A stretch of DNA of 64,000 nucleotides from Diadophis punctatus similis (lineage: Eukaryota; Chordata; Lepidosauria; Squamata; Dipsadidae). Shown here one piece after another: positions 13,301 to 26,800 of the stretch (its first letter is position 1; each line of letters starts with the position of its first letter). A program made the translations under genes and the position numbers. Location of the stretch: the NCBI GenBank assembly GCA_023053685.1, contig JALIGW010000005.1:29974480-30038479 (forward strand), given 5' to 3'. Under the pieces are notes generated by a model. It was given only the letters and a program-made list of their open reading frames with translations, did no database searches and was not told the DNA's origin.

Positions 13301-16300
13301 ATTGCAATCTAGTTTTGTTTCACTATGACTTATTTATGCACAAAATCATCTGCCCATAGCCAAGCAGTATTGAACGTTTATTTAAATTTATTTATTCTAC
13401 ATTGGATTGTGGACAAACTCTAGAAAAGCTAAAGTATTTGTATTTTATTTGTAAAGTATTACTTGCTTTTAACACTCCCCACAACTGTTACAGCAGAGAT
13501 AATCAGATTAAAAGTATATTTAAAATAAACATAGTGAATCTTTTCCTGTTGAATACAGATTTTTTGTTTTCTTTAAATGAACAATTCTAGCTGATACAAA
13601 TAAAAATCTGAATATTAACATTTTTAAATCTGTTACATGTTGAGGTCCTTAAAGAATGATGGGAAATATGTGACACAAACCAATACTATAAGAGATACAT
13701 GAAGTTTTCTATACCACTTAAAGCTGAATTATATCTAAACATTCAATTTATGTATTTTAAAATGAGTCCCAAATTATACTGTCAATCCATAATGAAAGCA
13801 AATTTTGGTGAATAAGAATGTTTAATTATTAAATAGTTTACTAAATATAAACTCTATATTTTTACAGCTACTATTGAATTTCGATATACAGTTCTTTCCT
13901 CACCATCTAATCGCTGGGTAATTTGTATAAGGTCCAAAATTTTAGCTTCATTGATATGTTTTATGACAAGGCCACTGCATTTTGGCATATTGCTTTTTTT
14001 AGAACCCAGAAGTTTAGTCAAATTCCTGCATGAGTCTTCTGCAATTAAATAACATTTAGAACCCAAAACATTGCACAGGTGGATCCACTGTTGGCTGTCC
14101 TGGAAAGATAGCAAAAAGAATACAATAGAACAGAACAGAACAGAATAGAATATTCTTTATTGGGCAAGTGTGATTGCACATGGAATTTGTTTCAAGCATT
14201 AGCTCTAGACAAGAAGTCAAAGTACTACCAGAATTTTTTTTTAAATGAGACACTTTTAACATTAACATCAGTAAATTCAGTACTAGGGTGAATGAAGGTA
14301 CACAATAAAATAATATTTCAATTTATCTAGAAGCCCTAACAGAAGAACTGAAATCCAGAGTTGCAAGTCAGCAAGAGCAAAAGTGCTGCAATTTTATCAA
14401 AGCTTTATTAAAAGCATTCTCCCCACATATTCACACACACACTTGCCTGTTATACACAGGAAGAACATCTTACCCCCCCACACACATGAACACAAAGATG
14501 CACACACAAACACACATGAAAGAAGAAAAAGTATGTATGAACACACATACATACATTGTAAAGCAAGGAGAATAGCTAGGGTACTGTATATGTAGAGTGT
14601 GGAGGTATACCGTATTTTTTGGAGTATAAGACACACCTTTTTCCTCCCTAAAAGTGGCTGAAAATTTGGGTGCGTCTTATACTCTGAATGTAGCTTTTTC
14701 AAAGCTTTTTTTCCAGCCCTAACTAGGTGCTAACGATCTTCCCAGCTCTTACCTTGCAGGCTTTTTCATTGTTACTCTCTCCGAAGAATGTTTTTCCAGC
14801 CCTACGTCTTTGCAGGGTTTTTTTTTCATTGCTCTACTTGCTCCGAATAAGTTTTTTTCTAGCCCTAACCAGGTGCTAACTATCTTCCCAGCTCTTACCG
14901 GCTTGCAGGCTCTTTCATTGTTATTCTCTCAGAAGAAGGTTTTTTTAAGTCCTAACCAGAGGATAAAATAATGTGCTGAAGCTACTCCGAATAAGTTTTT
15001 TTCTAGCCCTAACCAGGTGCTAACGATCTTCCCAGCTCTTACTGGCTTGAATGCTCTTTCATTGTTACTCTCTCAGAAGGTTTTTTAAAGTCCTAACCAG
15101 GGAATAAAATAATGTGCTGAAGCTGACTAAACTAAGGACGCTAGCCAGATGAATACCTGGTAGGCAGATTGTTTTCCCCTATTTTCCTCCCCAAAAACTA
15201 AGGTGCGTCTTCTACTCCGGTGCGTCTTCTACTCCGAAAAATATGGTATGTATATGTACAGTACATGTGTTTCTGTATACTGCTAAATAACTTCATAGTA
15301 GAATTGATACCAGCTGTGATCCTAAATGCTTTACTGCTATGGAACATGAAGCTATGGCAAGCTACTAACACACTAGCAAAATGTTCCTCACTGTCCTTTG
15401 TAGTTCTTTTTAAAACTAATATTCGTAACTTACATGGTTCAGTTGCCACTGACTATAGAAGTAATTGCTACACACAGAGACAATGGTCTTTAGACACATT
15501 TCTTTTCTCTAAGTGGAAAGCAGTGATGGAAAAGCCTTTTCACTTTGAGGTTTACAAGAAACTGATAATTGTGTGGATGGAAGGAGGAGTCAGCAGTATC
15601 CTTCTCTTATTCTCCTTTTCCTCATCTTCCCATTCTCAAATATAGAAAGACGTCTCCCTCATTCATACCTCCATCCCTCAAACCGACAAACACATGCGTA
15701 TATTATTTGGGAAATTTCCCTTAACCAAATTTCTTACATTTTCTCCATATTTTGTAAATAATATTATGGAAGCAATCAACTCTTTTCAGTGTCTCTGTTT
15801 TGACACTCATTGCTAGGAATAATGTTTCTTCAACAAACTCTTTGTATCCTATAAAAGCATATATTTTGTTGATATTATTATTGCCCAGGTGTACCAGACA
15901 GGAAACACAACCAGAAAAGCCAATTCTACTTTATAGTTAAGCTACGTTAACAGAATCTTGCAAGTATGAAAGTTCAATTCTCCTGCAATCACCTTTGCAA
16001 CCCTAGAATGTACGGAGAGTCCCTTGTGAACCTCTTGCTCTGCCCCACTAAGCAGCTGTCGCCTACGCTCTCTCTTTTTTGACAATTCACTAGGCAGCAT
16101 CTCTTTGCCCCGTCTTCCAAGGTCATTCCCACATACTATTACAGTTACTCTACAATTTCATTTTTTTCCTCCAAACAGTTAGTTTCCCCTAGATTACATT
16201 AGCAGTTTACATTAAGAAGGAATCAGAGATAATTTTGTTAGAGAAGCTTAACATTGATCAAATATAAAACTAAACATTTTGTTTTGTTGTGCTTAAAAGG

Positions 16301-19300
16301 CATGGATCAGAAGCAAAGTTAGTTAAGGTGGTGACCTAGAAACTAGGAGACTGAGTTCTAGTTCCACCCTAGGCATGAAAGCCAGCTGAGAGACATTGTG
16401 CCAATCAATCTCTCTAAACCCAACCCATCTTACAGGGCTGTTATGGTGAAAATAAGAAGAGGAAGTATTACGTATGTTCGCCACCTCGAGTTACTTGTAA
16501 AGTAATAATACCTTAATAATGATATTAATAAGTAATAAAGTAATAAAAGTGAGATAAAATCAAATTGATAAATATTTCACATTGTGAAATAAGGAGATGT
16601 AAAAAATCCTAGAGTTATGAGTAACGTTATTAGGTCTTACAATATTGACCAGAGTCAATGTGAGATATGAGCAGAGCAATATGTACATATCTTATGGCTT
16701 CTTATGCGTTCTAAAATACCAGCTAACTAAGATTCAAAAAGGTCCTTTTAACAATTGTAATTGTATGGGTAAATGATTAGAAAAATTATGCTTAAATCCA
16801 GTTTACATAAGTTAGGAAATAGTTATTGCAAATTTAAATATATCTATGTATAAGTAAAAGGAACTTACCTCTTTTCTCAATGGATCTATTAATGTTAAAA
16901 TAGAAGAGAATTTCTTAACCAGATCTAGATACATATCCACCATTTCATCAGCAGATTTAGGTGTTCCAAAAATTACTTCATATTTTCCTTTATTCTAGAG
17001 TGTAAGATATTGACAAAATCTATTAAATATGAAGCTATCCATTTAAAAAAAAAACAAGTTAAGGTCAAGGCTAATTGTGGAATTATATATTCTGAGCTTT
17101 TACAACAGTCTAATACTAATCTTTTTTTCCTCAGGTGCCAAAAGCACACACTCGTGCGCGATCACGCACCTGTGCGTGACTGCACCCATAAAACAATTCC
17201 CACACACACCCCGCCCCCGCACATGCATGCGCAACCCCCCGCGCTGCCCTGTCCCTGCACATGCGCAACCCCCCACACTCCCCCGCACATACACGTGCGA
17301 CCCCCCACACCCCATTTTCGTCCTAGCAGGCCTCCCTGAAGCCTCCAGAGGCCGGAAACGGCTCGTTTCCGGACTTCTGGTAGGCCTGTTTTTTGCCCTC
17401 CCCAGGCTCTAGAAGCTTTCCTGGAGCCTCCAGGAGGCAAAAACAGCCTCCCCAGGCCCTCTGGAGGCTGGAAACGGCCCATTTCTGGACTTCCAGGAGG
17501 CCCATTTTTCGCCCTCCCAGAGCCTCCGTGCGAGCCCTGAACTTACCTCACATCCAAAATGGGCTGCGTGGAGACTCCTGGGAGGGGAGGCATGGGTGGG
17601 GCCAGCAGAAAATCAGTTGGACGGCGCACACACATGGGCAACGGCTCGTGTGCCCAGAGATGGCTCCGTGTGCCACCTGTGTCATAGGTACGCCATCACG
17701 GGTCTAGTATTTTATATGAACAATTTGTTTTACACATTTGTCTCATTATCATAACATCTCACATTATCATAACACATTCCCCCAAAAGAGGAACACCAAT
17801 GATAAATTATTGAAAATATTGAAAATCAAACTTACATAGTCCATTAGTTCATGAGCAGCACAATTTATCCCCAAGTACATATCTGTTCCTAATTCCAAGG
17901 AAAGATGTGTGCATGCTGATTGGATCAAGGTTAGTGGTTGTTCCAGACTGTCATATCCCATTACCAGACAACCTAAATGGGATATCTTTTTAGGAACAGG
18001 AAGCTGTGAATAAATAATATATAAAAAACAAATAATAACTTACAAAAAATAGTCTACTAACTTCTGAATATTACCTGCCCTTCTTGAACCATTCCAGTAA
18101 AATTATATGGATGATATTGTTCTAAACTCCTTTAAGGCTCTTTCTCTCTATGGTCATTTCATAGCTCAAACCAGCGGTGGGTTGCTCCCGGTTTGGCCCA
18201 GTTCAGCGAACTGGTAGCAGTGGCAGCAGGAGGCTCCGGGACACTTCTGCGTATGCGCAGAAGCATCGCGCGAGTGCACAAAGGCGCGCGCGAACCAGTA
18301 ATGATGGGTTTTAGAACCCACTACTGGGTCAAACCATGGTAATATTATGGTAATATTTCAGCTATATATAATTTATCATTACCTACAAGAAACCAACCAG
18401 GTAACTTCCTAGTTATTATTTCCAATTTCTATGACCAGATGGACATGAAAACAATTACTAAGTTTGTTCATATCATTTGCAAGGATACAGTCTTATAGTA
18501 GATAAGTTGTATTATACAATATGTCAGGGATGGCTAGTAAGCTTTTTCCCTTATAATTTTAATCTTAATCTCTCATCACGCTTAACCTTAGGACCACTTT
18601 ATTTTTCTCCTTACCGGCGTCTTTTTCCCTGCATCTCGTGGAGCAGCTTTTTTGCCATCTATTGCAGAATCAGACTGTTGCAAAAGATTTTTCAAGAACA
18701 AAATGTTTATGAAAACACAGTATGCAGAAAAATGTAACAACCATTATAGCACGTGAGTCATCATGGTAAAATACAGGTAGTCCTTGACTTACGACCACAA
18801 TTGAGTACAACATTTCTGCTGTTAAGTGAGACATTTGTTAAGGGAGATTTGCCCCATTTTACGACTTTTCTTGGCACAGTTGTTGAAGTGAATCACTGCA
18901 ATTGTTAAGTTAGTAACACGAGTGTTAAATGATTTTGACTTCCCCGTTGGCTTTGCTTGTTCAGAAGGTTGCAAAAGGTGATCACATGACCCTGGACCCA
19001 GCAAAGGTCATAAATATCAACCAGTTGCCAAGCATCTGAATTTTGATCACATGACCATGGGGATGCTGCAAAGGTCATAACTAAGAAAAATGGTCATAAG
19101 TCACATTTTTCAGTGCCGTTGTAACTTTGAACGGTCACTAAATGAACTGTTGTAAGTCAAGGACTACCTGTATGTAGGTAAAATGAATATAAACTGTATG
19201 TGATACCACACTAGTCTGAAGTAGAAATGCATTATTAAACTGTACCTTGCCAACAAAGATCTGACTCAGCATTATAAATAATGAACACCTATTAGTTTAA

Positions 19301-20848
19301 AATAGCAACTTGTAATTAAATGAAAAGAAGGTTCTTGTGCAACCAAGCACATCTCTTCATTCCATCCCATTTCTCAGTTGAGTTTCCGTTTCCCCGCCCA
19401 AAGAGTAGCTCTTTGGTGGATTGTTTTTGCCCCGTCTCTCCACAATTATTTTTGTTTTACAGACTATGAGGTTTGCCATCTTGCTGATATTTCTTTCCTT
19501 TCTATGAGTGTGGACATGTTAGACCTAAGCCCAAAGATGACACTGTGAAATCCAGTCGAGTCGAATTCTCTATTAGTTTACAACTAGTAGACAGAATTTT
19601 GCCAGACTAAAGCTATAACCTAACCTAACAGATATAGTCACGTGATATACCGTATTTTTCGGAGTATAAGACGCACCGGAGTATAAGACGCACCTTAGTT
19701 TTGGGGGAGGAAAACAAGGAAAAAAGGCCTCTGCCTCCCAGCAATTTGCCAAACAGCAAACAGTACAGGTGATATACACTGTTTGCTGTGTATTTCTGTG
19801 CATGTGTGCCTGACCCATAGAAATGGCAAAGAATTGGAGAAATGTACATTTATGGCAGTATATTAATCCCAGAAAGTTTTCTTAAATGTAATCACACTAA
19901 CTCCTCCCAATTATTTAAATAGATCTACTCCAAACATGACTAAGTCAGGGTTTCTCAGCTGCCTTCTTTTAATACTAATACTTAATACTAATACTTAATA
20001 CTAAAACAGGACATTTCAGATTATACTTTTACAGATCTTTAAAATTGATGTGGCTTTCTGGAAGTATTCTCTGCTATTTAAAAGAAGATACAATAGCACT
20101 GGGCCTCTTCAGATCAAGCATTTATTTTAAAAAGCTTCTTCATTTTGTTAAGTTGTCTAGAACAATAATAAAGCAGTCTTTAAAAAATAAGTCTAAGAAT
20201 TTGAACACTCTACAAACATTTAACAAAATAACATATTAACAGAATCTGCCTCTACTTAGGATAGAACTGACAACCTCCTGATTGTGAGGCAAGAGCTCTA
20301 GCTCTGAGCCATAGCAGCTAAAGCTTGCCTCTTTTCAATTTCAGCAGTCTAATATTGCCAGCAGTTTATCTCCCAGCAATTTGTCATATTACAGCCACCG
20401 TAGTTAGTTTCATTTTACCATGTGGCTTGCAAGCCTGTCAGCTGTAGATCAGGAGGCAGTTTATCTCTTCTTGTGCTCTTCTTGTGCTTTGCCCTGTTTG
20501 CTGCAAAGAGGTAAATTGCTGGCAGGCAGAGGGCAAAGGGTGGGGGGCTGGGGGGGGGGCTACATTCGGTGTATAAGACGCACCCAAATTTTCACCCTCT
20601 TTTTGAGGGTAAAAAGGTGCGTCTTATACTCCGAAAAATACGGTATATCACTCTGAACCTCTTCTTTTCTCCCCATCCAACTCAGGACTGTGCAATCTCC
20701 TACTTTGGGATTCTTTTTGGAATGTACTCCCTCCCTCCCTGGGGAACCATGATGCTCCTGTCAGGATTCCCCCCCCCCCATCCAACCCCACTCCTCCAAA
20801 TTCAAATTCCAAATTCCATCACAAGGCTGTGTGCGTTTGGGCTATTTT

Positions 20849-20880
<32 letters not shown>

Positions 20881-23800
20881 TTCATTCATTCATTCATTCA
20901 TTCATTCATTCATTCATTCATTCATTCATTCATTCATTCATTCATTCAATAGCATTCATTCTTGAATGTCCTAAATAAATGTTATTATTTTTGACTTACT
21001 TCTTTATTCATTTTTTCTATCAATTTCAACATCTGTTTCTGAATATCCATACATCTTGTTAGGGCCTGCATAATAATAAAACATTATGTCAAGGAGGACT
21101 ATCTTTCTGTATCAGCTAGTTCATGCTTTAAGATAATCAGAGAAGGCGCTTCTCTCTTTTTTTACAAAAAATATTCCCATCCTGGATGGAGCTGTGCTTG
21201 TGAAATGCATTTCCCAAAGTGGCGTGCCTCATACAAACACAAATTAAAACCTCATTTGCCATTCATTTTAACTAATTCTTACCCATGTTTAGTACAGGAA
21301 TGTACAGATGTAATTATACTTTAATGATAATTAATTTAATTTTATGTTTCTCAATATGATTACATTTCAGTTTTATTAAAGATTTGCTTATTATTATATA
21401 ACACTGTGAAATGAACAAAATTAATCAACAATTGTGTCAGCATGTAACTTCTTCTAAGACAATAGAGTTAATTTCATTTACACGTACTGAAGGGATGATA
21501 GATTGACACATTATGTTAATCAAGTTTTCTTTTAGCAAAAATTATATATTTGGTATCTAATACCGGTAGTCTATCCAATCAAAAACTGATAACCATATCT
21601 AAGTAGTCTCACTTTCTACATAGCCTACTATTACATTTCTTTTACTTGTGGTTTCAGCCATAATGCAGGACTGTATCATCATATATCTTGTCGGTAAACT
21701 TATTCAAAGGTTATCTGGGTGATCGAGAGTTATCTGTCAAAGCTATTTCTCAAATCTGTTTTAGAACCATTGTAACTATGTTTTTAATATTTTTTCATTC
21801 CTCTGCTTCCTCTGTACCAGGTTAACACTGATCATCTTGGAATGTGAAACTTGGTAAAAAAAATTCCTCTTTATTCTACAGCAAACTGTGTTAAATCTTT
21901 CTAATGTTGTTATTGCTTGCTTTCCTTCATTATAAGAGGCATTGGAAATTCCCAAATAAATGCCAGAAAAATGATAGGCTACTGTAACTATCTATACTTA
22001 TGTCTATAGCTATATTTATAACTATAATGTTTCATGCAGGTGAAATGCTGCATATTTATTTACTGAATAGACATTTTGTATAGTCTGATCAACATAACAG
22101 TATTTTCAGTTCTTTTTCTGAGATGTCTTGTGCATACACAGATTTTGAATTTAGCTCCAAGTCAACAGTTTTAATAAATAACAGTGATATAGATAAACAG
22201 CATTTCCATCCTGAAAGGTGAATACAATGTGAATACAATGAAAATCTTGAGTGATTTTCAACATTTTATTTATCATTCTCAACATGGAAAAACAGCATAC
22301 AGTACTTGTTTAACTGTTAACCAGACAGGAGGGATCAACATCACTTCTTTCATTAAATTCAGTTTTCCAGGTGATGATTTTCCACAATTCAAAACTGTTA
22401 TCATTGGCAGTGGCATAACCAGTTCTTTTGGCATCTTCTAAATGGGGAAGAATGTAGCATTTTATTGGTTATACTAAAAATAAAAGCCTGGCTCTCTGCT
22501 TTAATCATATATTATGTTTTACTATAAACTACCTTGTATATTATTTGGATCATAAAGGAAAGTTGACTATATTTGCATATGTATATGTACTATTTGCATC
22601 TATGATTGACTAGCAATGCAGAGCTTACTTTCATTAAAGATCATAAATATCCAATTTTAGACAGGAATGTTGAAATAAGACTAGTTTAGCTACCAGAAAA
22701 ATAAAATGTATAATAATAAATCCGTATACAAAGATCCCTTATTTTGTTCTGGCATTCCCTGTATGCCAGAGATAGACAGCACCAATTAGTATAGTAATTA
22801 GCAAGTTTAGGATTAGGATTTGCCTCAATTCAATATCATTCAAATGTAGGAATATTCCTATATATTGACAGCAGAGTCAGGAAACAAGAGTAAACAGACA
22901 TTAAAATATGATTCCTGTTCATCCCACTGACTTTTAGAGCTGACATGCACAATAAACTACCGTATTTTTCGGAGTATAAGACGCACCTTTTTCCTCCCTA
23001 AAAGTGGCTGAAAATTCAGGTGCGTCTTATACTTCGAATGTAGCTTTTTTTTTCCAGCCCTAACTAGGTGCTAACAGATCTTCCCAGCTCTTACCTTGCA
23101 GGCTCTTTCATTGTTACTCTCTCAGAAGAATGTTTTCCAGCCCTAAGTCTTTGCAGGTTTTTTTTTCATTGCTCTACTTGCTCCAAAGAAGTTGTTTTCT
23201 AGCCCTAACCAGGTGCTAACGATCTTCCCAGCTCTTACTGGCTTGCAGGCTCTTTCATTGTTATTCTCTCAGAAGAAGGTTTTTTTTAAATCCTAACCAG
23301 GAGATAAAATAATGTGCTGCAGCTGCTCCGAATAAGTTTTTTTCTAGCCCTAACTAGTTGCTAACGATCTTCCCAGCTCTTACTGGCTTGCATGCTCTTT
23401 CATTGTTACTCTCTCAGAAGGTTTTTTTAAGTCCTAACCAGGAGATAAAATAATGTGCTGAAGCTGACCAGACTAAGGATGCTAGCCAGATGAATACCTG
23501 GTAGGCAGATTGTTTTCCCCTATTTTCCTCCCCAAAAACTAAGGTGCGTCTTATACTCCAGTGCGTCTTATACTCCGAAAAATACGGTAAGTTAAAATAT
23601 GGTTAGGCCAAATATGATGTTCAAATCTAGACTTTAAATTGTGGTTAAAGAAGAACTTGTTAATTATAGTTTATAGCTTGGGTTTTGTAATGGGTTTATT
23701 CATGCTTGAATCAAACTAAGACCAATGGGTTCAGGGGTGAAATTCAAAAATTTTCAATACTGGTTCTGTGGGCATGGCTTGGTGGGCGTGGCAGGGGAAG

Positions 23801-26800
23801 GATATTGCAAAATCCCCATTCCCTCCCCACTCCTGGAGAAAGAATATTGCAAAATCTCCATTCCCACCCCACTCTGGGACCAGCCAGAGGTGGTATTTGC
23901 CGGTTCTCCGAACTAATCAAAATTTCTGCTGCCGGTTCTCCAGAACCTGCTGAATTTCAACCCTGAATGGGTTAATTGATGAGTACCCTCTTCTGGCCCC
24001 AAAACCAAGAGATGGAAGACAGGACCTGATATATATTACTCTTATCTCTTCTATCATATTCACACACATCAGTCATGAAAAGGCCATAAGATAAATACCA
24101 TAAGAACACAATGTAAGAAAATTCTGCTCGATCACTCCAGTGGCCCATCTGGCCCAGTATTCTGTTTCACATGGAAAGCAACCAAATGTTTTTAAAAAAC
24201 TCACAAACAGGTATCATAGTTGATATTTTATATTTTTGCTTCATAACAGACATCAAAATTAAGGAAACAGCAAGTGATGTACATCTCCCTTAATTGAACT
24301 CAACTCTTGATAAATACAGGAATAACCATGTAATTGTCCCAGTAACAATACAAACAGGTTTGACAGGTTGCAATCTGAGTCAGTCACTGGGACCAAAGAT
24401 TTATTGTTAGCTTTCAGGCTTGTTCTGGGAGATTGAAAGCTAGGAAGACTTTATTTTCATTCACAAAACTGCTTTTACCAAGGCCATCTTCCCAGATTGC
24501 TTTTTGACTTGCCAACAATTTTGGCACTCTCCCTATAATAACCATGTCTATTTAATTTTTGAACCTCAGATAAGATCAATGCCTTCTATCAATGCCTATA
24601 GGTAACAACCAGCATCCAGAGTGAATTTGCTCTGTTTCTATATTAACCATCTAAACTGGTGGCATCATCATATCTGAAAAATCCCATTTAATTATTATTA
24701 TATGAGGTAATTATATGAGGTGATAATATTTATTTATTATATCAGAGGATAATCAGAACTGCAGAAAAAACAATTACTGCCAACCTGCCTTCCATTTAGG
24801 ACCTGCATACTGCACAAGTCAAAAAGAGGGCCGTGAAAATATTTACTGACCCCTCGCATCCTGGACATAAATTGTTTCAACTCCTACCCTCAAAACGGCA
24901 CTATAGACCATTAGACAACTAGACACAAGAACAGTTTTTTCCCCGAACGCCATCACTCTGCTAAACAAATAATTCCCTCACCACTGTCAAACTATTCACT
25001 AAGGCTGCATTACTATTACTGTTAGTCTTCTCATCGTTCCTATCACCCATCTCCTCCCACTTATGACTGTAACTTGTTGCTTGTATCCTTACGATTTATA
25101 TTAATATTGATTGTTTCCTAATTGCTTATTTGTACCCTATGAAAATCATTAAGTGTTGTACCTCATGATTCTTGACAAATGTACTGTATTTTTCGGAGTA
25201 TAAGACGCACCTTTTTACCCTCAAAAAGAGGGTGAAAATTTGAGTGTGTCTTATACACCGAATGTAGCCCCACCCAGCCACCCCCACCCTTTGGCCTCTG
25301 CATGCCAGCAATTTACCTCTTTGCAGCAAACAGCAGCAGAGCCTGATTTGCACAAAAAACTAATTAGCAGCCTCCCGACCTACAGCTGACTGAGGCTTGC
25401 AAGTAAAATGAAACTAACTACGGTGGCTGTAATGAGACAAATTGTTGGGAGATAAACTGCTGGCAATGTTAGACTGCTGAAATTGCAAAGAGGTAAGCTG
25501 TAACTGCTATGGCCTAGAGGTAGAGCTCTTGCCTCACAATCAGGAGGTTGTGAGTTCTATCCTAGGTAGAGGCAGATTCTGTTAATATGTTATTTTGTTA
25601 AATGTTGTGTTAAATGAGTGTTCAAATTATTAGACTTATTTTTTAAAGACTGTTTTATTATTGTTCAAGACAACTTAACAAAATGAAGAAGCTTTTAAAA
25701 ATAAATGCTTGCTCTGAAGAGGTCCAGTGCTATTGTATCTTCTTTTAAATAGCAGAGAATACTTCCAGAAAGCCACATCAATTTTAAAGTAAAATTATAC
25801 TCTGTAAAAATATAATCTGAAATGTCCTGTTTTAGGTTTAAGTATTAAAGTATTAAAATAAGGCAGCTGAATTAAACCCTGACTTAGTCATGTTTGGAGT
25901 AGATCTATTTAAATAATTGGGAGGAGTTAGTGTGATTACATTTAAGAAAACTTTCTGGGATTAATATACTGCCATAAATGTACATTTCTCCAATTCTTTG
26001 CTATTTCTATGGGTCAGGCACACATGCACAGAAATACACAGCAAACAGTGTATATCATCTGTGCTGTTTGCTGTTTGGCAAATTGCTGGGAGGCAGAGGC
26101 CTTTTTCCCTTGTTTTCCTCCCCCAAAACTAAGGGGCGTCTTATACTGCGGTGCGTCTTATACTCCGAAAAATACGGTATCTTTTCTTTTATGTACACTG
26201 AGAGCATATACACCAAAGACAAATTCCTTGTGTGTCCAATCACACTTGGCCAATAAAGAATTCTATTCTATTCTATTCTATTACATGAGGTAATAATTGC
26301 CTCATAATTATTATTACCTCATATAATAATAATTAAATTATTATTACCTCATAATTATTATTACCTCATATAATTATTATTATTACCTCATATAAAGAAA
26401 GTCATTACAAGAACAGGGAAGTATTCCCTACAATATGGTTGTTTATAGTAATCGTTTTCTTGATCAGGCCACCATGTTTTACTTTTATAGTGAAACATGG
26501 TAGCCTGAAAATTCTGCTTCATCACTTACTTTTTGAAAAGCAAGAAGTTTCAGCTGACCATAAATGTAAATGCAGCATTCATCAAATTGAAATTTTTTTA
26601 GCAAAGTATAGCTGATCACATCTGCCATATTGTCTAGGGTGCTACAATTGATTAAGTACTTTCACTATACATAGCATGAGACTTGGCTTCGTGTATATGG
26701 CTGTCATCTCTCTTGTTTCCATTTCAACCGAGCATTCTGAATCCGTACAACAAGTACCTGATCATGTTTCAGCAAAGCAATATATGAGTACAAAGGTATG

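Larger units (their letters stand above)
24790..26285 (+). mobile_element. CR1/L2-group LINE 3' end with ATTCT tail, split by transposon
   Basis: LINE terminal domain remnants (24790-25000) and 3' UTR up to 25183, continuing at 26178 with GACAAATTCCTTGTGTGTCC and CCAATAAAGAATTCTATTCT, then ATTCT pentamers to about 26283. Bases 25184-26177 are the inserted subtype A transposon. The same 3' end occurs at 9180-9246 and, inverted, near 14120-14200. Pentamer tails on CR1-L3 type LINEs are known from snakes. Confidence 0.75.

Noticed and set aside
20845..20948. Regular short repeats considered as a CRISPR-like array
   Set aside because: Simple tetranucleotide microsatellite without spacers in a eukaryotic genome.
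20569..20952. Frame with a repeated FIHS tail
   Set aside because: Translation of the TTCA microsatellite joined to a transposon end.
25503..25575. Genuine tRNA gene
   Set aside because: Stems do not pair properly by eye, it is present in another transposon copy, and there is no clear terminator.
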